DNA of 64,000 nucleotides from RUG14223 sp051881075. GTDB lineage: Bacteria > Bacillota > Clostridia > Oscillospirales > Acutalibacteraceae. Positions 49,174 through 57,824 of this stretch are shown piece after piece. The DNA is taken from contig JBJEPE010000024.1 of assembly GCA_051881075.1 (NCBI GenBank), forward strand, positions 8,524 to 72,523, read 5' to 3'. Below the pieces are notes generated by a model. The model worked only from the letters and a program-made list of their open reading frames with translations, was not told the origin of the DNA and ran no database searches. The first letter of the stretch is position 1; each line of letters opens with the position of its first letter. The position numbers and the translations under genes are program-made.

Positions 49174-49869
49174 TTGAATATAACTATAATACACGGTCAA
49201 AATCATAAAGGTTCTACATACCATATAGCACGAATGCTGGCAGAGAAAATAGGCGGAGATATTACGGAATTTATGCTTCCCCGTGACTTTGATGAATTTT
49301 GCGTGGGATGCGTAACCTGTATGTGCAAAAGTGAAACACTCTGCCCACATTATGAAAAGCTAAAGCCTATTACCGAGGCAATAGATAAATCGGATGTAAT
49401 AATCTTCGCAAGTCCTGTTTACGTATTGCACGCCACAGGCTCAATGAAAGCACTTCTCGACCATTATGCGTACAGATGGATGGTACACCGCCCTGAAGAA
49501 AAAATGTTTAAAAAGCAAGCCGTATGTATATCTACAGCCGCAGGTTCAGGAATGAAGAGCACCATGAAAGATATGGCTGACAGTACATCATTCTGGGGCA
49601 TTCCTAAAACATATAAGCTAGGCATGGCAGTAGCAGAAACATCGTGGGATAGGGTCAAGGACAGTAAAAAAGAAAAGGCAGAGAAAAAAACAACTGCATT
49701 GGCTAAAAAAATCAACAGAAAACACGGTAAAGTTAAAACATCACTTAAAAGTAAAATAGTATTCAGAGTTATGCGCCTTATGCAAAAGAACGGATGGAAC
49801 GACGCCGACGTTAATTACTGGAAAGAAAAAGGCTGGCTTGATAAAGCACGTCCGTGGAAACAAATTTAA
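49174..49869 (+). CDS. NADPH-dependent FMN reductase-like flavoprotein
   Basis: 231 residues, TTG start after AAAGGAG. A flavodoxin-like fold with FMN loop HGQNHKGSTYHIA and FASPVYVLHATGSMKALLDH. A CVGCVTCMCKSETLC segment (four cysteines) is typical of the iron-sulfur flavoprotein/NAD(P)H oxidoreductase group. The C-terminal 60 residues are strongly basic. Three bases after the acetyltransferase gene. Confidence 0.85.
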   Translation: MNITIIHGQNHKGSTYHIARMLAEKIGGDITEFMLPRDFDEFCVGCVTCMCKSETLCPHYEKLKPITEAIDKSDVIIFASPVYVLHATGSMKALLDHYAYRWMVHRPEEKMFKKQAVCISTAAGSGMKSTMKDMADSTSFWGIPKTYKLGMAVAETSWDRVKDSKKEKAEKKTTALAKKINRKHGKVKTSLKSKIVFRVMRLMQKNGWNDADVNYWKEKGWLDKARPWKQI

Positions 49870-49877
49870 ATACATAA

Positions 49878-49918
49878 AAATCGGTATATCGTTACGCACA
49901 GTTAAGATATACCGATTT
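49878..49918. terminator. Bidirectional terminator
   Basis: AAATCGGTATATC and GATATACCGATTT form a 13-pair stem between convergent genes, with T-rich ends on both strands. Confidence 0.85.
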
Positions 49919-49934
49919 ATTTGTTATAATATCA

Positions 49935-50546
49935 TTATGATTTAGTTTTTCTTTTAAATTCAATTTTTTGTATATACCCTATTATCTGTCCTGACAAGAC
50001 TACGGTTAATAGTGAGTAAACTATCTTTTTCAGCGGAATATAACTAAGCGACAAAGTAAGCACAATAAGATCACTTATAAGATATATCCATTGTATTTCT
50101 TTTTTCATTATTTTTGATAAGCTCATTGCCAAAGCGTCATCTCCACCGGGCGCACCGCCTGCACGTACGCTCAGTCCTACACCTACGCCAACAAACACAG
50201 CACCTATAATTGCCGCCGCAAGCGGATACTGCTCTATATTAGGATATATCGGAGGAAATTGCTCAAATATAGCATAAAAAAGTGAAAATCCACCTCCTGC
50301 TACGGCACTGTAAAATATAAATTTACCGCCCAGCGTTTTATATCCGAGCAAATAGCACACAATGTTAAGGATAAGTCCTGATATAGCAGGCGAAAGCCCA
50401 AACAGTTGATACAATAATAATGTAAGTCCGAGTACTCCGCCCTCTGTCACGCCTGAAAACGAATGAATATTATAAAGTCCAAAGGCGAGTATAGAGCTGC
50501 CAAGCAATGCAATAAGACAATTCTTTATTTTTATGTTTTGTATCAT
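49935..50546 (-). CDS. YitT-family membrane protein
   Basis: About 203 residues from the ATG at 50546, which follows GGGGGGAA; the frame is open 30 codons further but without a good ribosome site. Five or six helices; SFSGVTEGGVLGLTLLLYQL and VRAGGAPGGDDALAMSLSKI are the YitT/DUF161 blocks. The family's C-terminal soluble domain (DUF2179) is missing, so this is a membrane-only form. Function unknown, possibly transport. Confidence 0.82.
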   Translation of the reverse strand: MIQNIKIKNCLIALLGSSILAFGLYNIHSFSGVTEGGVLGLTLLLYQLFGLSPAISGLILNIVCYLLGYKTLGGKFIFYSAVAGGGFSLFYAIFEQFPPIYPNIEQYPLAAAIIGAVFVGVGVGLSVRAGGAPGGDDALAMSLSKIMKKEIQWIYLISDLIVLTLSLSYIPLKKIVYSLLTVVLSGQIIGYIQKIEFKRKTKS

Positions 50547-50740
50547 ACGGTTCTGTTCCCCCCTATTTTGTTGATATTGATATTCTGCGCCGATATAATT
50601 ACATAAAATATAAACTATAATACAGCTTAATCGCAAGGTAGTGTTTTAAATTAAAATCAATGATGAGAGCTTTACAGCAGATAATTAAGACGTCTATGTA
50701 TGAGTAATACACGTCAATTTATACAGATACACATTAAAAC

Positions 50741-50770
50741 GGCACTATTGGCTATCCTGTCAATAGTGCC
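50741..50770 (-). terminator. Terminator of the GH25 gene
   Basis: GGCACTATTG/CAATAGTGCC, ten pairs, followed on the minus strand by GTTTTAATG, 21 bases after the gene. Confidence 0.8.
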
Positions 50771-50790
50771 TTAATTATGTTAAGAATAAT

Positions 50791-51840
50791 TCAATAAGCC
50801 TTCATACTTATGTTTAAATCTACATTGCCCTCAATACCGTCAATAGAGCCGGTATATGAATATTGCCATATATCATACCTATAGTTAAAGCTTGCATTGC
50901 CGCCATCCTCAGTAAGCCAGATATCATAATCCTTAAGCGCTTCTAAGTCATATTTAAGATATGCTATCCTCTTTGACATATAGATTGCCGGAGTATAGCC
51001 TGCTTGCTTTACGGTTTCACAAAAAGCTTTTGCACATTGATTCAGTGTTTCTACTGAAACATTGTCAGTACGGGCTTCGTTAGTTCCTATTACCTCCCAG
51101 TCGAAGGCAATAGGATATGTAATATCGTAATCCTTGATAATCTCTAGCAAGGTATTAGCCTCATCAACAGCCTCCTGAACACTAGTGGCCTGTGAGAAGA
51201 AATAACCGCCAAGCTTGATACCAGCCTCGTCAGCCGCAGCAAGGTTTTGACGGCACATCTCATCAACTACTATGTTTCCAACTTCTCCATAGCCTCTGAA
51301 ACCTATTCTTATCATAGCAAAATCTATGCCTGCTTGCTTTACTTTGTGCCAATCAATATTACCCTGAAATTCAGAAACATCTATTCCGGCAGCAGAGCAT
51401 TTTTTACCGTCAACGTAATATTCTTTTATTCCGTTACTTTCAATAAAGTTCTCATCACTGTAGCAATTTTTGTCTACACCCTCAAGTTCACTTATCCACA
51501 TTTCTCCCAGATAACTGTCTTTAAGGAGTATCTTTCCGCTGCCGTCTGAGTCCACATTAGGGTTATCATACTCTGTTATTTCCCATTTATCAAGTGCATC
51601 GTCACCGCCAAGCGATAAATGCCAACCGAATTTTTCGGCACACAGCAGTACGGATAAGATAAGTATAACCAATATAAGTAAAATTATAATAATACTAGTA
51701 AGTATATTTTTATGTTTTTTCTCAAGAGCCGTTACGGTCTGAGCAGTTACAATACTATCAGTCAATAGCTTAGGCTGTTGATTTTCGCTTTCTTCGGGTA
51801 AGATCTCATTTTTTGATATTTCTGTAGTTTCATTCATCAT
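50791..51840 (-). CDS. Membrane-anchored GH25 lysozyme-like hydrolase
   Basis: About 349 residues. A 45-residue cytoplasmic N-terminus is followed by one helix (about 46-68), leaving the enzyme outside. The GH25 domain covers about 150-349: GIDVSEFQGNIDWHKVKQAG (catalytic Asp), FAMIRIGFRGYG, GGYFFSQATS and PIAFDWEV (second acid), ending DIWQYSYTGSIDGIEGNVDL. It should cut the glycan strands of peptidoglycan. Start chosen at one of two ATGs after AAAGGCAAG; a GTG two codons upstream is also in frame. Confidence 0.9.
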   Translation of the reverse strand: MMNETTEISKNEILPEESENQQPKLLTDSIVTAQTVTALEKKHKNILTSIIIILLILVILILSVLLCAEKFGWHLSLGGDDALDKWEITEYDNPNVDSDGSGKILLKDSYLGEMWISELEGVDKNCYSDENFIESNGIKEYYVDGKKCSAAGIDVSEFQGNIDWHKVKQAGIDFAMIRIGFRGYGEVGNIVVDEMCRQNLAAADEAGIKLGGYFFSQATSVQEAVDEANTLLEIIKDYDITYPIAFDWEVIGTNEARTDNVSVETLNQCAKAFCETVKQAGYTPAIYMSKRIAYLKYDLEALKDYDIWLTEDGGNASFNYRYDIWQYSYTGSIDGIEGNVDLNISMKAY

Positions 51841-51875
51841 GATCACTTGCCTTTCATTTTTAACTTATGTATTGT

Positions 51876-52820
51876 TTATACTCTCTTTACTACGTGAGAA
51901 ACTTTGATCTTGTCAAGTGATGACTTTATCATAGAAAATGATGCCGCAGCAACAAATATGTATCCTACCACCAAATCTCTTACATAATTTGCCTTAATAT
52001 CTACATCTTCTCTTAAGAAATCAGGTATAAGCTTATAGCAAGCAGAGAATGAATAATCAACATTATAATAATCTGAGAATGCAGACTTAATATCAAGCGC
52101 CAAACCTATATTTTGTGAAAGATATACCGTTAAAATTACAGCAATAACCGAAATAACTACGCCGACCTTTGTCATCTTGCCACCCAAAAGCTCATATCCC
52201 TTAAATGCCAAGGCAGCTATGATAAATCCTACAATACCTGAAATATATCCCAACTGTCCGACAAGGACCCACAGTACGCCGCCTAAAATAGCGCCCAAAA
52301 TAGCACCGGTTATTCCTAGCACAACGTTACTTTTGCGTGCGTTATCATTCAGTCTGCGCTCCGCATATACTGCATCAAGCTTTCTGTAACATTCGTCACA
52401 TATATTCTCATATCTACTCTCTACTTGAGTTAATGCAGTAGTCGGATTTTGCTGTCCGCAGATTGCACATCCTGTTGGTAAAGAATTTGAATAGAAGCAT
52501 GACGTACATATATCCAACAACTCATGAACCATATCTGCATACTTAACCGAATTTATTTTGCGTGAAAGAGTAATAGTAAACACCTTACCGTCAAAGCTAT
52601 GTGTACCGAACATTGTGTTCATTTTTAGTCTTTGTACAAGGTTATTAACTATCTGCTCATTATCGCTTATCTCAAAGCTTACATTTATGCGTATTGTAGC
52701 CGGCAGATTTGCGTTATTTATCAACACATAGTATCCGTTATAAATACCGTTTATTAAGTCTTTGCGGCTCTGCATTAAAGAGGCATTGCCTGAAATATGT
52801 GATAATATATTATTGTTCAT
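51876..52820 (-). CDS. Membrane protein with internal zinc-ribbon, function unknown
   Basis: 314 residues. An N-terminal soluble domain (1-125) of unknown fold precedes a CAIC...CDEC zinc-binding pair (about 118-142) and four membrane helices (about 165-190, 193-212, 218-236 and 285-302). No family is recognised. It belongs to a run of zinc-ribbon membrane proteins between 52 and 61.5 kb. Confidence 0.65.
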   Translation of the reverse strand: MNNNILSHISGNASLMQSRKDLINGIYNGYYVLINNANLPATIRINVSFEISDNEQIVNNLVQRLKMNTMFGTHSFDGKVFTITLSRKINSVKYADMVHELLDICTSCFYSNSLPTGCAICGQQNPTTALTQVESRYENICDECYRKLDAVYAERRLNDNARKSNVVLGITGAILGAILGGVLWVLVGQLGYISGIVGFIIAALAFKGYELLGGKMTKVGVVISVIAVILTVYLSQNIGLALDIKSAFSDYYNVDYSFSACYKLIPDFLREDVDIKANYVRDLVVGYIFVAAASFSMIKSSLDKIKVSHVVKRV

Positions 52821-52931
52821 TACATTTCCTCCGTGTTAATAGAAATTTATATTAATTAATTTTATCATATGCTATTTAAAAAATCAATACAATTATAGAA
52901 TTTTGTCATAATACTGTATATTCTGGTATTT

Positions 52932-53312
52932 TCAGCGACTTCTAGTCCTATTGCTCCTTTTATCTATGAATAAGCCCTTAATACCCAATACAATAAGCAT
53001 TGCTCCGAATATCTTGGCGAGCAATGAATTATCGGTAAAAGTGGCTATCCAAAACCCTAACATCGCTCCGCCTGCTCCAAGCAATGAAAACGGTACGGCT
53101 ATTCTCCATTCGATTAAATGCTTGCGTGAATAGATAAATATAGCGGTTACAGCAATGGGTATAAAGAAAAGCAGATTAATTCCCTGAGCTCTTGTCTGAT
53201 CTATCTGTGCAAAAAGCGTAAGATAGATAATAAGTATTCCTCCCCCACCTATGCCCATAGCACCTATAGCGCCGGATAACAGTCCACTGATAATATACAT
53301 AAACCAAGTCAT
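52932..53312 (-). CDS. TauE/SafE family permease, half-length (second of pair)
   Basis: 126 residues with four helices; the motif GAIGAMGIGGGGILIIYLTL is the repeat signature of TauE/SafE anion exporters. Normal members have two such halves in about 250 residues. Its start overlaps the end of the other half-length gene by four bases, so both are made together and probably form a heterodimeric transporter for sulfite, sulfoacetate or a similar anion. Confidence 0.85.
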   Translation of the reverse strand: MTWFMYIISGLLSGAIGAMGIGGGGILIIYLTLFAQIDQTRAQGINLLFFIPIAVTAIFIYSRKHLIEWRIAVPFSLLGAGGAMLGFWIATFTDNSLLAKIFGAMLIVLGIKGLFIDKRSNRTRSR

Positions 53313-53656
53313 TTTGTCATCATCCTATACCCTGCCCATATCATAAAGGCAGAAAATATCTTTCGCATTAATTCAGGTTTGATTTTAGAGAGTATCCACG
53401 TACCTATAAGCGACCCTAAAACACCAAACGGCATATACGGTATGGCATCACTAAGTGTTACCTTATCCCCCATAAGGTACATACCGGCACTTACAAGGCA
53501 TACGGAACATATTATAGCCACAGAGGTGGCATGAGCCTTTTTATCATCTATCTTAGTCTTAAGCAATGGAACTATGACCATACCTCCGCCTGCTCCAAGC
53601 AAACCATTAACTATTCCTGCCATAAATCCGCCAAGCCAAAACAAAAGACGCTTCAT
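53309..53656 (-). CDS. TauE/SafE family permease, half-length (first of pair)
   Basis: 115 residues with four helices and the signature GIVNGLLGAGGGMVIVPLL. It corresponds to one half of a TauE/SafE transporter and is translationally coupled to the second half. Two complete short frames with their own starts, no frameshift remnants, argue for natural half-size subunits and not for a broken gene. Confidence 0.85.
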   Translation of the reverse strand: MKRLLFWLGGFMAGIVNGLLGAGGGMVIVPLLKTKIDDKKAHATSVAIICSVCLVSAGMYLMGDKVTLSDAIPYMPFGVLGSLIGTWILSKIKPELMRKIFSAFMIWAGYRMMTK

Positions 53657-53785
53657 AACATCGTCACTCTTTTCTAAAATTCATACATATGCTGTATTAT
53701 TTGAATTATCTTCCAAAATATACACCTTGCTTTTGGGTAAGATATATTTATCCGCATATTTCAAAATTATCAGAGAATAAAATAA

Positions 53786-53815
53786 ACCCGAATACGCAAT
53801 AAAGCATATCCGGGT
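53786..53815 (-). terminator. Terminator of the lipoprotein gene
   Basis: ACCCG-ATA-GC paired with GC-TAT-CGGGT (imperfect twelve-pair stem), followed on the minus strand by TTATTTTATT. Confidence 0.7.
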
Positions 53816-53853
53816 AAATTAGTTATAAATATTATATTCTGACGTTTAACAAA

Positions 53854-54336
53854 TTAATCTCTTGTCCACTCACCTAATGCTTCGCACATCTCAATGATTT
53901 TATCCACTGTTGTACCAACGAGTGATGTGTCACAATACTTAACGTTAAGATCCTCAATAGTTACGTCATAATATACTTCGTCAGCAGACATCATATAGTT
54001 GTAGCTGTCCTTTGCATCTTCCTCGGTATAATATGTAACATCATACTTAGCCTCAATAACAGCACCCTCTTCAAAGATGAACATAACGGTAGTCTGGCAC
54101 TTTTCGTCCTCATATGTGCAGGTAATGTTATTGCCAGGTGTAACCTCGGTAGAAATATCATTACCGTCAACTATGACAGCAGAAGAATCTACGTTTGTAT
54201 TAAAACCTGTACCTGTAGCTGAGTTATCACCTATAGGATTATTATCAGATCCTTGTGCATCGTCCTCACTGCCATTACAAGCCGTTAAAGCAAAAACCAT
54301 AAGTACAGATAATAAAATTGCAATTATACGTTTCAT
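53854..54336 (-). CDS. Putative lipoprotein, 160 residues
   Basis: Signal peptide with lipobox LTAC (Cys20), then a low-complexity Asp/Asn/Gly/Ser/Thr linker (about 21-60) and a compact domain with two cysteines (about 65-160; TCTYEDEKCQTTVMFIFEEG). It resembles DUF1307-like surface lipoproteins in outline only. Function unknown. AGGA ribosome site; single gene with its own terminator. Confidence 0.75.
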   Translation of the reverse strand: MKRIIAILLSVLMVFALTACNGSEDDAQGSDNNPIGDNSATGTGFNTNVDSSAVIVDGNDISTEVTPGNNITCTYEDEKCQTTVMFIFEEGAVIEAKYDVTYYTEEDAKDSYNYMMSADEVYYDVTIEDLNVKYCDTSLVGTTVDKIIEMCEALGEWTRD

Positions 54337-54417
54337 GAATATCCTCCGTCTTTAACATATGTCATAATTCGCAAGTAAAACACCTACGAATTATGACCAC
54401 TTTGAAAACTATATTTA

Positions 54418-55047
54418 TTACTTAAAGATCTTTATATACTTGCCGATTATCGGGAGCTCTTTTGCCTTACCCTCTGCAGCATTTACAATGCCTATAATGG
54501 CGAAAGCAAGGACAATAAGCCATAAGATTGCTTGAATAGCCACTACCCAGCCAGGAGTAACCTGTTGAGGTATCCACCCATATACTTTGGTCACTTTAAT
54601 TAAGCCTAACAAAAATGCAAGTATGCCAACACCGATATCAACTAACATTAAGTTCATACCCTGCTTTGCGTGATACTGTGCATACGGTGACTGCTTTGCT
54701 CCGAAATAAGGTATTAAAGCGAATAAACCAAAATATGAGAGTATTGCCATAAACTTATTCTGCTGAATATCCATAGGATTAAATGCCGCAGTAGAATCAG
54801 GGGTGTTAAAGAACTTTTGGAATGCGTTAGGTTGACCGTTCACTCCGTTAGCATAAGGCTGTTGTTGATAGCCCTGCTGATAACCCTGTTGATATGGCTG
54901 TTGATACGGTTGTTGAGCCTGCTGTTGATACGGCTGTTGTGCCTGCTGTTGTGGTTGCTGTTGTGCCGCAGCAGTATCTCTGCCGCATTGAGGACAAAAT
55001 CTTTCGTTGTCTTGCATTTGAGCACCACAATTTCCGCAAAATTTCAT
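54418..55047 (-). CDS. Zinc-ribbon membrane protein with Gln-rich linker (DUF4870/Tic20-like)
   Basis: 209 residues. Zinc ribbon at the N-terminus (CGNCGAQM and FCPQCGRD), then a linker of about 40 residues made of Gln, Pro, Tyr and Ala repeats, then a membrane domain (about 98-209) whose LSYFGLFALIPYFGAKQSPY and AQYHAKQGMNLMLVDI match the DUF4870/Tic20-like family. Function unknown. The 806-residue zinc-ribbon protein gene lies just upstream. Confidence 0.82.
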   Translation of the reverse strand: MKFCGNCGAQMQDNERFCPQCGRDTAAAQQQPQQQAQQPYQQQAQQPYQQPYQQGYQQGYQQQPYANGVNGQPNAFQKFFNTPDSTAAFNPMDIQQNKFMAILSYFGLFALIPYFGAKQSPYAQYHAKQGMNLMLVDIGVGILAFLLGLIKVTKVYGWIPQQVTPGWVVAIQAILWLIVLAFAIIGIVNAAEGKAKELPIIGKYIKIFK

Positions 55048-55087
55048 ACTAATCTCCTCCGTATTAAAAATTTATATTTATTAACGA

Positions 55088-57454
55088 TTATTCAATGATA
55101 TCAAGTAATGAGTCAATAGCTGAATTGATTTCTTCATCGCCTGAATAAACGTAATCACCATCAAGTATTTTTTCCTGAACAGCATTTGTGATATCCTCTA
55201 TGTCAGACTCAGTATATCCAAACTGTTCAAATACGCTTAAATCTCCGTCAAGTATTCCCATAAATATATCGGCAGCCTGTGTGATTTCTTCTTCAGAACC
55301 ATACTGGCTCATATCAGCTTCGCCGTCACCAAAGGCTACATCTATCCATGACTGAAAGAAGCCGGAAAGTGCATCGCTTGCTTGTTCGATATCTTTTTCA
55401 TCAAACTGGGAAACTATATCATCAAGGTTGCTGTCAAAATCCTTTTCTAAATCGCCTGTAAAGTTTTTTATAGCCTCATTATCAAATATTTTGCCCTCGA
55501 CTGAATTCATGATATCATCTATATCAGACTTGGAATACCCGAACTTCTCGAATAAGTTTAAATCTTCGTCAAGTATGCTCATAAATTTATCGGCAAACTT
55601 CATTATATCTTCGTCTGAGCCAACATCACCGATTTCAGCATCGCCTTCATCCAATGCTAAATCTATCCATGACTGGAAGAAGCCTGAAAGCGCATCGCTC
55701 GCTTTATCGATATCTTTTTCATCAAACTGTGAAGTTATATCTTCAAGGTTGCTGTTAAAATCGTTTTCTAAATCGCCTGTAAAGTTTTTGATAACCTCTT
55801 TATCTGAGTTATCATCCGCATCATTGTCAGAGAGTAAGTTATCGAAGCTACCTATCAGACGATCAAAAAATCCTTCTTCCGAATCGCCCTTAACGGTATC
55901 CGCTATATAATTAACTATATTCCTAAAATTAACGATTTTGTTAATTGTGTCCTTGTACATATAATAAAGGCCACCAAATAACAAGCCAAAGATGAGCGTA
56001 ATAATCAGGAACGCTCTTGCAAGAGACTTTTTATTGTTCTTACGGCAACCGCCGCATGCCCATACTATTGTGATTATCCAACCGACTATCGGAATCAACA
56101 TAAGCAATATACTACCTACATAGCCCCAAGTGGACATAGTAGCATACTTGCTCTTCTTCTTTGGCTTGAAATCATACTTTCTGAGGATTTCTTCCGCCAT
56201 TTTTTCAGGGCTCATAGGAGTTTCTGCCGCAACACTTGTTTCCGGATTTGTTTCTGGTTTAACTTCTTGGTTAATTTCCTGAACAACTGGTGCTTCTTCC
56301 ACTTTATTTCCTCCAGTCTTACTTTCTTCAACAACCGCCGCAGTAGCCATTACCGGAGCTGCAACCGCTGCTGCAGGAGCTACTGTTTCAACTACTGGTG
56401 TTGCCACTTCTGCTACAACTGGTGCTTCCTCAACTACCGGAGCAGCCTCTTCTGCTACAACAGGTGCTTCTTTAACTACCGGAGCAGCCTCTTCCGCTAC
56501 AACAGGTGCTTCCTCAACTACCGGAGCAGCCTCTTCTGCTACAACTGGTGCTTTCTCAACTACCGGAGCAGCCTCTTCTGCTACAACTGGTGCTTCCTCA
56601 ACTACCGGAGCAGCCTCTTCCGCTACAACAGGTGCTTCCTCAACTACCGGAGCAGCCTCTTCCGCTACAACAGGTGTCTGCTCAACTACCGGAGCAGCCT
56701 CTTCCGCTACAACAGGTGTCTGCTCAACTACCGGAGCAGCCTCTTCCGCTACAACAGGTGCTTCCTCAACTACAGGGGCAACCTCTTCTGCTACAACTGG
56801 TGCTTCCTCAACTACAGGGGCAACCTCTTCTGCCACAACAGGCGCTTCCTCAACTACCGGAGCAGCCTCTTCTGCTACAACTGGTGCTTCCTCAACTACA
56901 GGGGCAACCTCTTCTGCCACAACAGGCGCTTCCTCAACTACCGGAGCAGCCTCTTCTGCTACAACAGTCGCTTCCTCAACTACTGGGGCAACCTCTTCTG
57001 CTACAACAGGCGCTTCCTCAACTACTGGGGCAACCTCTTCTGCTACAACAGGCGCTTCCTCAACTACCGGGGCAGCTACTTCTGTTACAACAGGTGCTTC
57101 CTCAACTACTGGGGCAGCTACTTCTGTTACAACTGGTGCTTCCTCAACTACAGGGGCAGCTATTTCTGTTACAACAGGTGCTTCCTCAACTACCGGAGCT
57201 GACTCAACAGGTACTGCCTCAATAGGTAATATCACAGGTGCGACCTCGGAATTAATCTGCTCAACAGCGGCTTCCTCATTCATTTGTACAGGAAGTACAG
57301 GTTCACTTACCTGCTGTCCTGCAACTGTGGTACCGGAGTTCTCAGAGGGTTTTGCGGTTTCGTCAAATGACGGAAATTGAATTTTTGTGCCACAATTCAT
57401 GCAAAATTTCATTTGTTCCGTTACTTTACTTCCGCAATTAATACAATAACCCAT
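55088..57454 (-). CDS. Zinc-ribbon membrane protein with a long Pro-Val-Glu-Ala tandem repeat
   Basis: 788 residues from the ATG at 57454 (MGYCINCGSKVTEQMKFC), which follows GAGAGGATGG; the frame is open 18 codons more. Parts in order: zinc ribbon (two CxxC pairs), about 19 tandem 14-residue repeats (consensus PVVEEAPVVAEEAA), a linker, one or two membrane helices (about 460-520) and an outer part with two related repeats of about 95 residues (FTGDLENDFNSNLEDITSQF and ASDALSGFFQSWID). The repeat probably forms an extended spacer inside the cell. Function unknown. Confidence 0.75.
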   Translation of the reverse strand: MGYCINCGSKVTEQMKFCMNCGTKIQFPSFDETAKPSENSGTTVAGQQVSEPVLPVQMNEEAAVEQINSEVAPVILPIEAVPVESAPVVEEAPVVTEIAAPVVEEAPVVTEVAAPVVEEAPVVTEVAAPVVEEAPVVAEEVAPVVEEAPVVAEEVAPVVEEATVVAEEAAPVVEEAPVVAEEVAPVVEEAPVVAEEAAPVVEEAPVVAEEVAPVVEEAPVVAEEVAPVVEEAPVVAEEAAPVVEQTPVVAEEAAPVVEQTPVVAEEAAPVVEEAPVVAEEAAPVVEEAPVVAEEAAPVVEKAPVVAEEAAPVVEEAPVVAEEAAPVVKEAPVVAEEAAPVVEEAPVVAEVATPVVETVAPAAAVAAPVMATAAVVEESKTGGNKVEEAPVVQEINQEVKPETNPETSVAAETPMSPEKMAEEILRKYDFKPKKKSKYATMSTWGYVGSILLMLIPIVGWIITIVWACGGCRKNNKKSLARAFLIITLIFGLLFGGLYYMYKDTINKIVNFRNIVNYIADTVKGDSEEGFFDRLIGSFDNLLSDNDADDNSDKEVIKNFTGDLENDFNSNLEDITSQFDEKDIDKASDALSGFFQSWIDLALDEGDAEIGDVGSDEDIMKFADKFMSILDEDLNLFEKFGYSKSDIDDIMNSVEGKIFDNEAIKNFTGDLEKDFDSNLDDIVSQFDEKDIEQASDALSGFFQSWIDVAFGDGEADMSQYGSEEEITQAADIFMGILDGDLSVFEQFGYTESDIEDITNAVQEKILDGDYVYSGDEEINSAIDSLLDIIE
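56400..57210. repeat. 42-bp coding tandem repeat, about 19 units
   Basis: Each unit encodes 14 residues. Third-position differences vary between units (for example GGAGCAGCC, GGGGCAACC), and variants such as EQT and EKA occur in only a few, one pair being adjacent, which indicates unit duplication. Copy number is likely to vary between strains. Confidence 0.88.
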
Positions 57455-57824
57455 AAAACCATCCTCTCGCAAAAAATATAATTTCTTTGCGCATTGCGGA
57501 TATAGCATCTAAAAACCGCCGATACGCAAATTGTAACCACAAATAAGTTAGATAATTTATCTAAAAATCCACCTATTAACAGTAATTACATAACTATTAT
57601 ACAACAAATTTTTAAATTTGTAAAATGTTTTTAATAAATTATTGTGTTATTTTATTGATTTTTTTAAATTTTGTTAAAAATATAACTTTATGCCTTAAAT
57701 CTGTTAAACATATATGGCAAAATTACTATAAAATTGAAAAAAATCTTTAAATTTAAATCAATTTTTTACTTAATTGTTGATGTAAAAGTGAAAATCTGAT
57801 TAAATTTTACTCTCTCGATCAGGA
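57455..57824. other. AT-rich intergenic region, no gene seen
   Basis: The gap between the zinc-ribbon repeat protein (start) and pepF (end) is strongly AT-rich with long A and T runs. I see no ORF with a ribosome site and no clear hairpin terminator. It should hold the promoter of the repeat protein, but no candidate stands out. Confidence 0.45.

Noticed and set aside
56400..57210. CRISPR array
   Set aside because: The units are contiguous 42-bp coding repeats with no unique spacers, and no cas genes are present.
56267..57225. Plus-strand open frames rich in Leu/Gln or Tyr/Asn/Cys
   Set aside because: They are the antisense of the 42-bp tandem repeat; repetition keeps stops out of several frames.
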